A DNA stretch of 64,000 bases, from assembly GCA_050291725.1 (NCBI GenBank), contig JBNKKH010000035.1, positions 1 through 64,000 of the forward strand, given 5' to 3'. The stretch comes from JAAGZL01 sp050291725. Its GTDB lineage: Bacteria; Pseudomonadota; Gammaproteobacteria; Chromatiales; Chromatiaceae. Under the pieces are notes generated by a model. That model saw only the letters and a list, made by a program, of their open reading frames with translations. It was not told where the DNA came from and ran no database searches. Both the position numbers and the translations under genes were made by a program. Below, in pieces: positions 63,162 through 64,000 of this stretch; position 1 is the stretch's first letter, and each line of letters begins with the position of its first letter.

Positions 63162-64000
63162 TTAAACCAATATCCCCTTAGATTGCAACACTCTAATCTG
63201 ATCTCGCACTGCTGCTGCCTCTTCAAACTCAAGATCTCTGGCATGCTGGTACATTTTCTGTTCTAACTGCTTGATCTTTCGGCTCATTTCAGTTGCGGAC
63301 AGAGACGCATATTCCAGCTGTTCCTCAGCGACCATGGCATACTCTTTGGCGGGTACCGGCGCTCCAGGCCTTGCTCCCTCCATCACATCTTTTATTGCCT
63401 TCTGTACACTCTGAGGTGTGATGTCATGCTCCAGATTAAAGGCGATCTGTTTATTTCTGCGGCGTTCAGTTTCATCCATTGCCCTCTGCATGGAGCCAGT
63501 TATCCTATCAGCATATAGTATAGCCTTGCCGTTGATGTTTCTGGCAGCACGGCCAATTGTTTGAATCAGAGAGCCTTCTGAACGTAGAAACCCCTCCTTA
63601 TCTGCATCCAGTATAGCCACCAGGGAGACCTCAGGCATATCCAGGCCTTCCCGCAGAAGATTGATCCCCACCAGAACATCAAACTCGCCCAGACGTAGAT
63701 CACGGATAATCTCTACCCGTTCTACAGTATCAATATCTGAGTGCAGATAACGCACCCGCACCCCATGTTCATTCAGATAATCTGTTAGGTCTTCAGCCAT
63801 GCGTTTGGTCAGAGTGGTAACCAGTACACGCTCTTGCACCGCTACTCGTTTATGTATCTCCGAGAGCAGATCATCCACTTGGGTAGTAACCGGGCGAATC
63901 TCCAGATCAGGATCTACCAGTCCGGTGGGGCGAACCACCTGCTCTACCACCTTACCAGAGCGGTTTAGTTCATACTCCCTGGGTGTGGCGGAGACGTAAA
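63162..64000 (-). CDS. uvrB: UvrABC excinuclease subunit B, C-terminal part
   Basis: Open to the right edge of the window; about 279 codons are visible. It starts within the segment preceding VEQVVRPTGLVDPDLEIRP and includes helicase domain 4 motifs (VLVTTLTKRMAEDLTDYL, GEFDVLVGINLLREGLDMPEVSLVAILDADKEGFLRS, QTIGRAARN) and the C-terminal UVR domain (IKQLEQKMYQHARDLEFEEAAAVRDQIRVLQ), which contacts UvrC. It is the damage-verification helicase of nucleotide excision repair. Confidence 0.97.
   Translation of the reverse strand, partial: YVSATPREYELNRSGKVVEQVVRPTGLVDPDLEIRPVTTQVDDLLSEIHKRVAVQERVLVTTLTKRMAEDLTDYLNEHGVRVRYLHSDIDTVERVEIIRDLRLGEFDVLVGINLLREGLDMPEVSLVAILDADKEGFLRSEGSLIQTIGRAARNINGKAILYADRITGSMQRAMDETERRRNKQIAFNLEHDITPQSVQKAIKDVMEGARPGAPVPAKEYAMVAEEQLEYASLSATEMSRKIKQLEQKMYQHARDLEFEEAAAVRDQIRVLQSKGILV

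Overview
The window is a chromosomal segment of a free-living or symbiotic gammaproteobacterium of moderate G+C. The order of its housekeeping genes is the gammaproteobacterial one: uvrY-uvrC-pgsA-tRNA(Gly,Cys,Leu); tilS-accA-dnaE-rnhB-lpxB-lpxA-fabZ-lpxD-skp-bamA-rseP-dxr-cdsA-uppS-frr-pyrH-tsf-rpsB with map-glnD divergent; dnaX-ybaB-recR; thrS-infC-rpmI-rplT-pheS-pheT-ihfA-merR; uvrB. A split B12-dependent ribonucleotide reductase, LL-diaminopimelate aminotransferase (DapL) and a cyclic-nucleotide-binding/rhodanese protein are features often met in sulfur-oxidising lineages. I do not name a species.

Layout. 1-0.7 kb: two integron-type gene cassettes separated by a well-formed attC site, with no integrase in view. 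0.9-2.3 kb: a DUF937 protein, a dodecin and a BON-LysM protein. 2.5-6.7 kb: three tRNAs, pgsA, uvrC, a family 5 uracil-DNA glycosylase and uvrY. 6.7-10.3 kb: class II ribonucleotide reductase (nrdJa/nrdJb) behind two NrdR boxes. 10.4-14.2 kb: hot-dog-fold proteins (MaoC-like, thioesterase-like), a DUF3581 protein, an orphan, and a CNB-CNB-rhodanese protein. 14.2-34.8 kb: one long leftward housekeeping block for tRNA modification, fatty acid, DNA and lipid A synthesis, outer-membrane assembly, isoprenoid/phospholipid synthesis and translation. 35-41 kb: rightward map-glnD-dapL-lysA. 41-46 kb: REP-like palindromes, hinT, recR, ybaB, dnaX, SRP RNA, tRNA-Pro with a tandem-repeat tail, merR. 46-53 kb: ihfA, pheT, pheS, rplT, rpmI, infC, thrS, tRNA-Val. 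53.5-60 kb: a phosphate permease, an HNH protein and a four-gene MacAB-like exporter. 60-63 kb: two unrecognised genes. 63.2 kb to the end: the 3' part of uvrB.

The most interesting signals are not protein genes. (a) A 146-bp tandem repeat follows tRNA-Pro, and its junction repeats the last 19 bp of the tRNA. (b) A 5'-fragment duplication 138 bp away lies upstream of tRNA-Val, filled with perfect palindromes. (c) dnaX has a programmed -1 frameshift cassette with an upstream SD-like stimulator. (d) A 147-bp palindromic-ended miniature element splits pheS from pheT. (e) An attC site and cassettes lie at the left edge. (f) infC probably starts at AUC. (g) Two NrdR boxes sit about 15 helical turns apart. 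(h) An orphan protein at 60-61 kb shows two internally repeated Rossmann-like halves. I saw no CRISPR array, prophage or insertion-sequence transposase.
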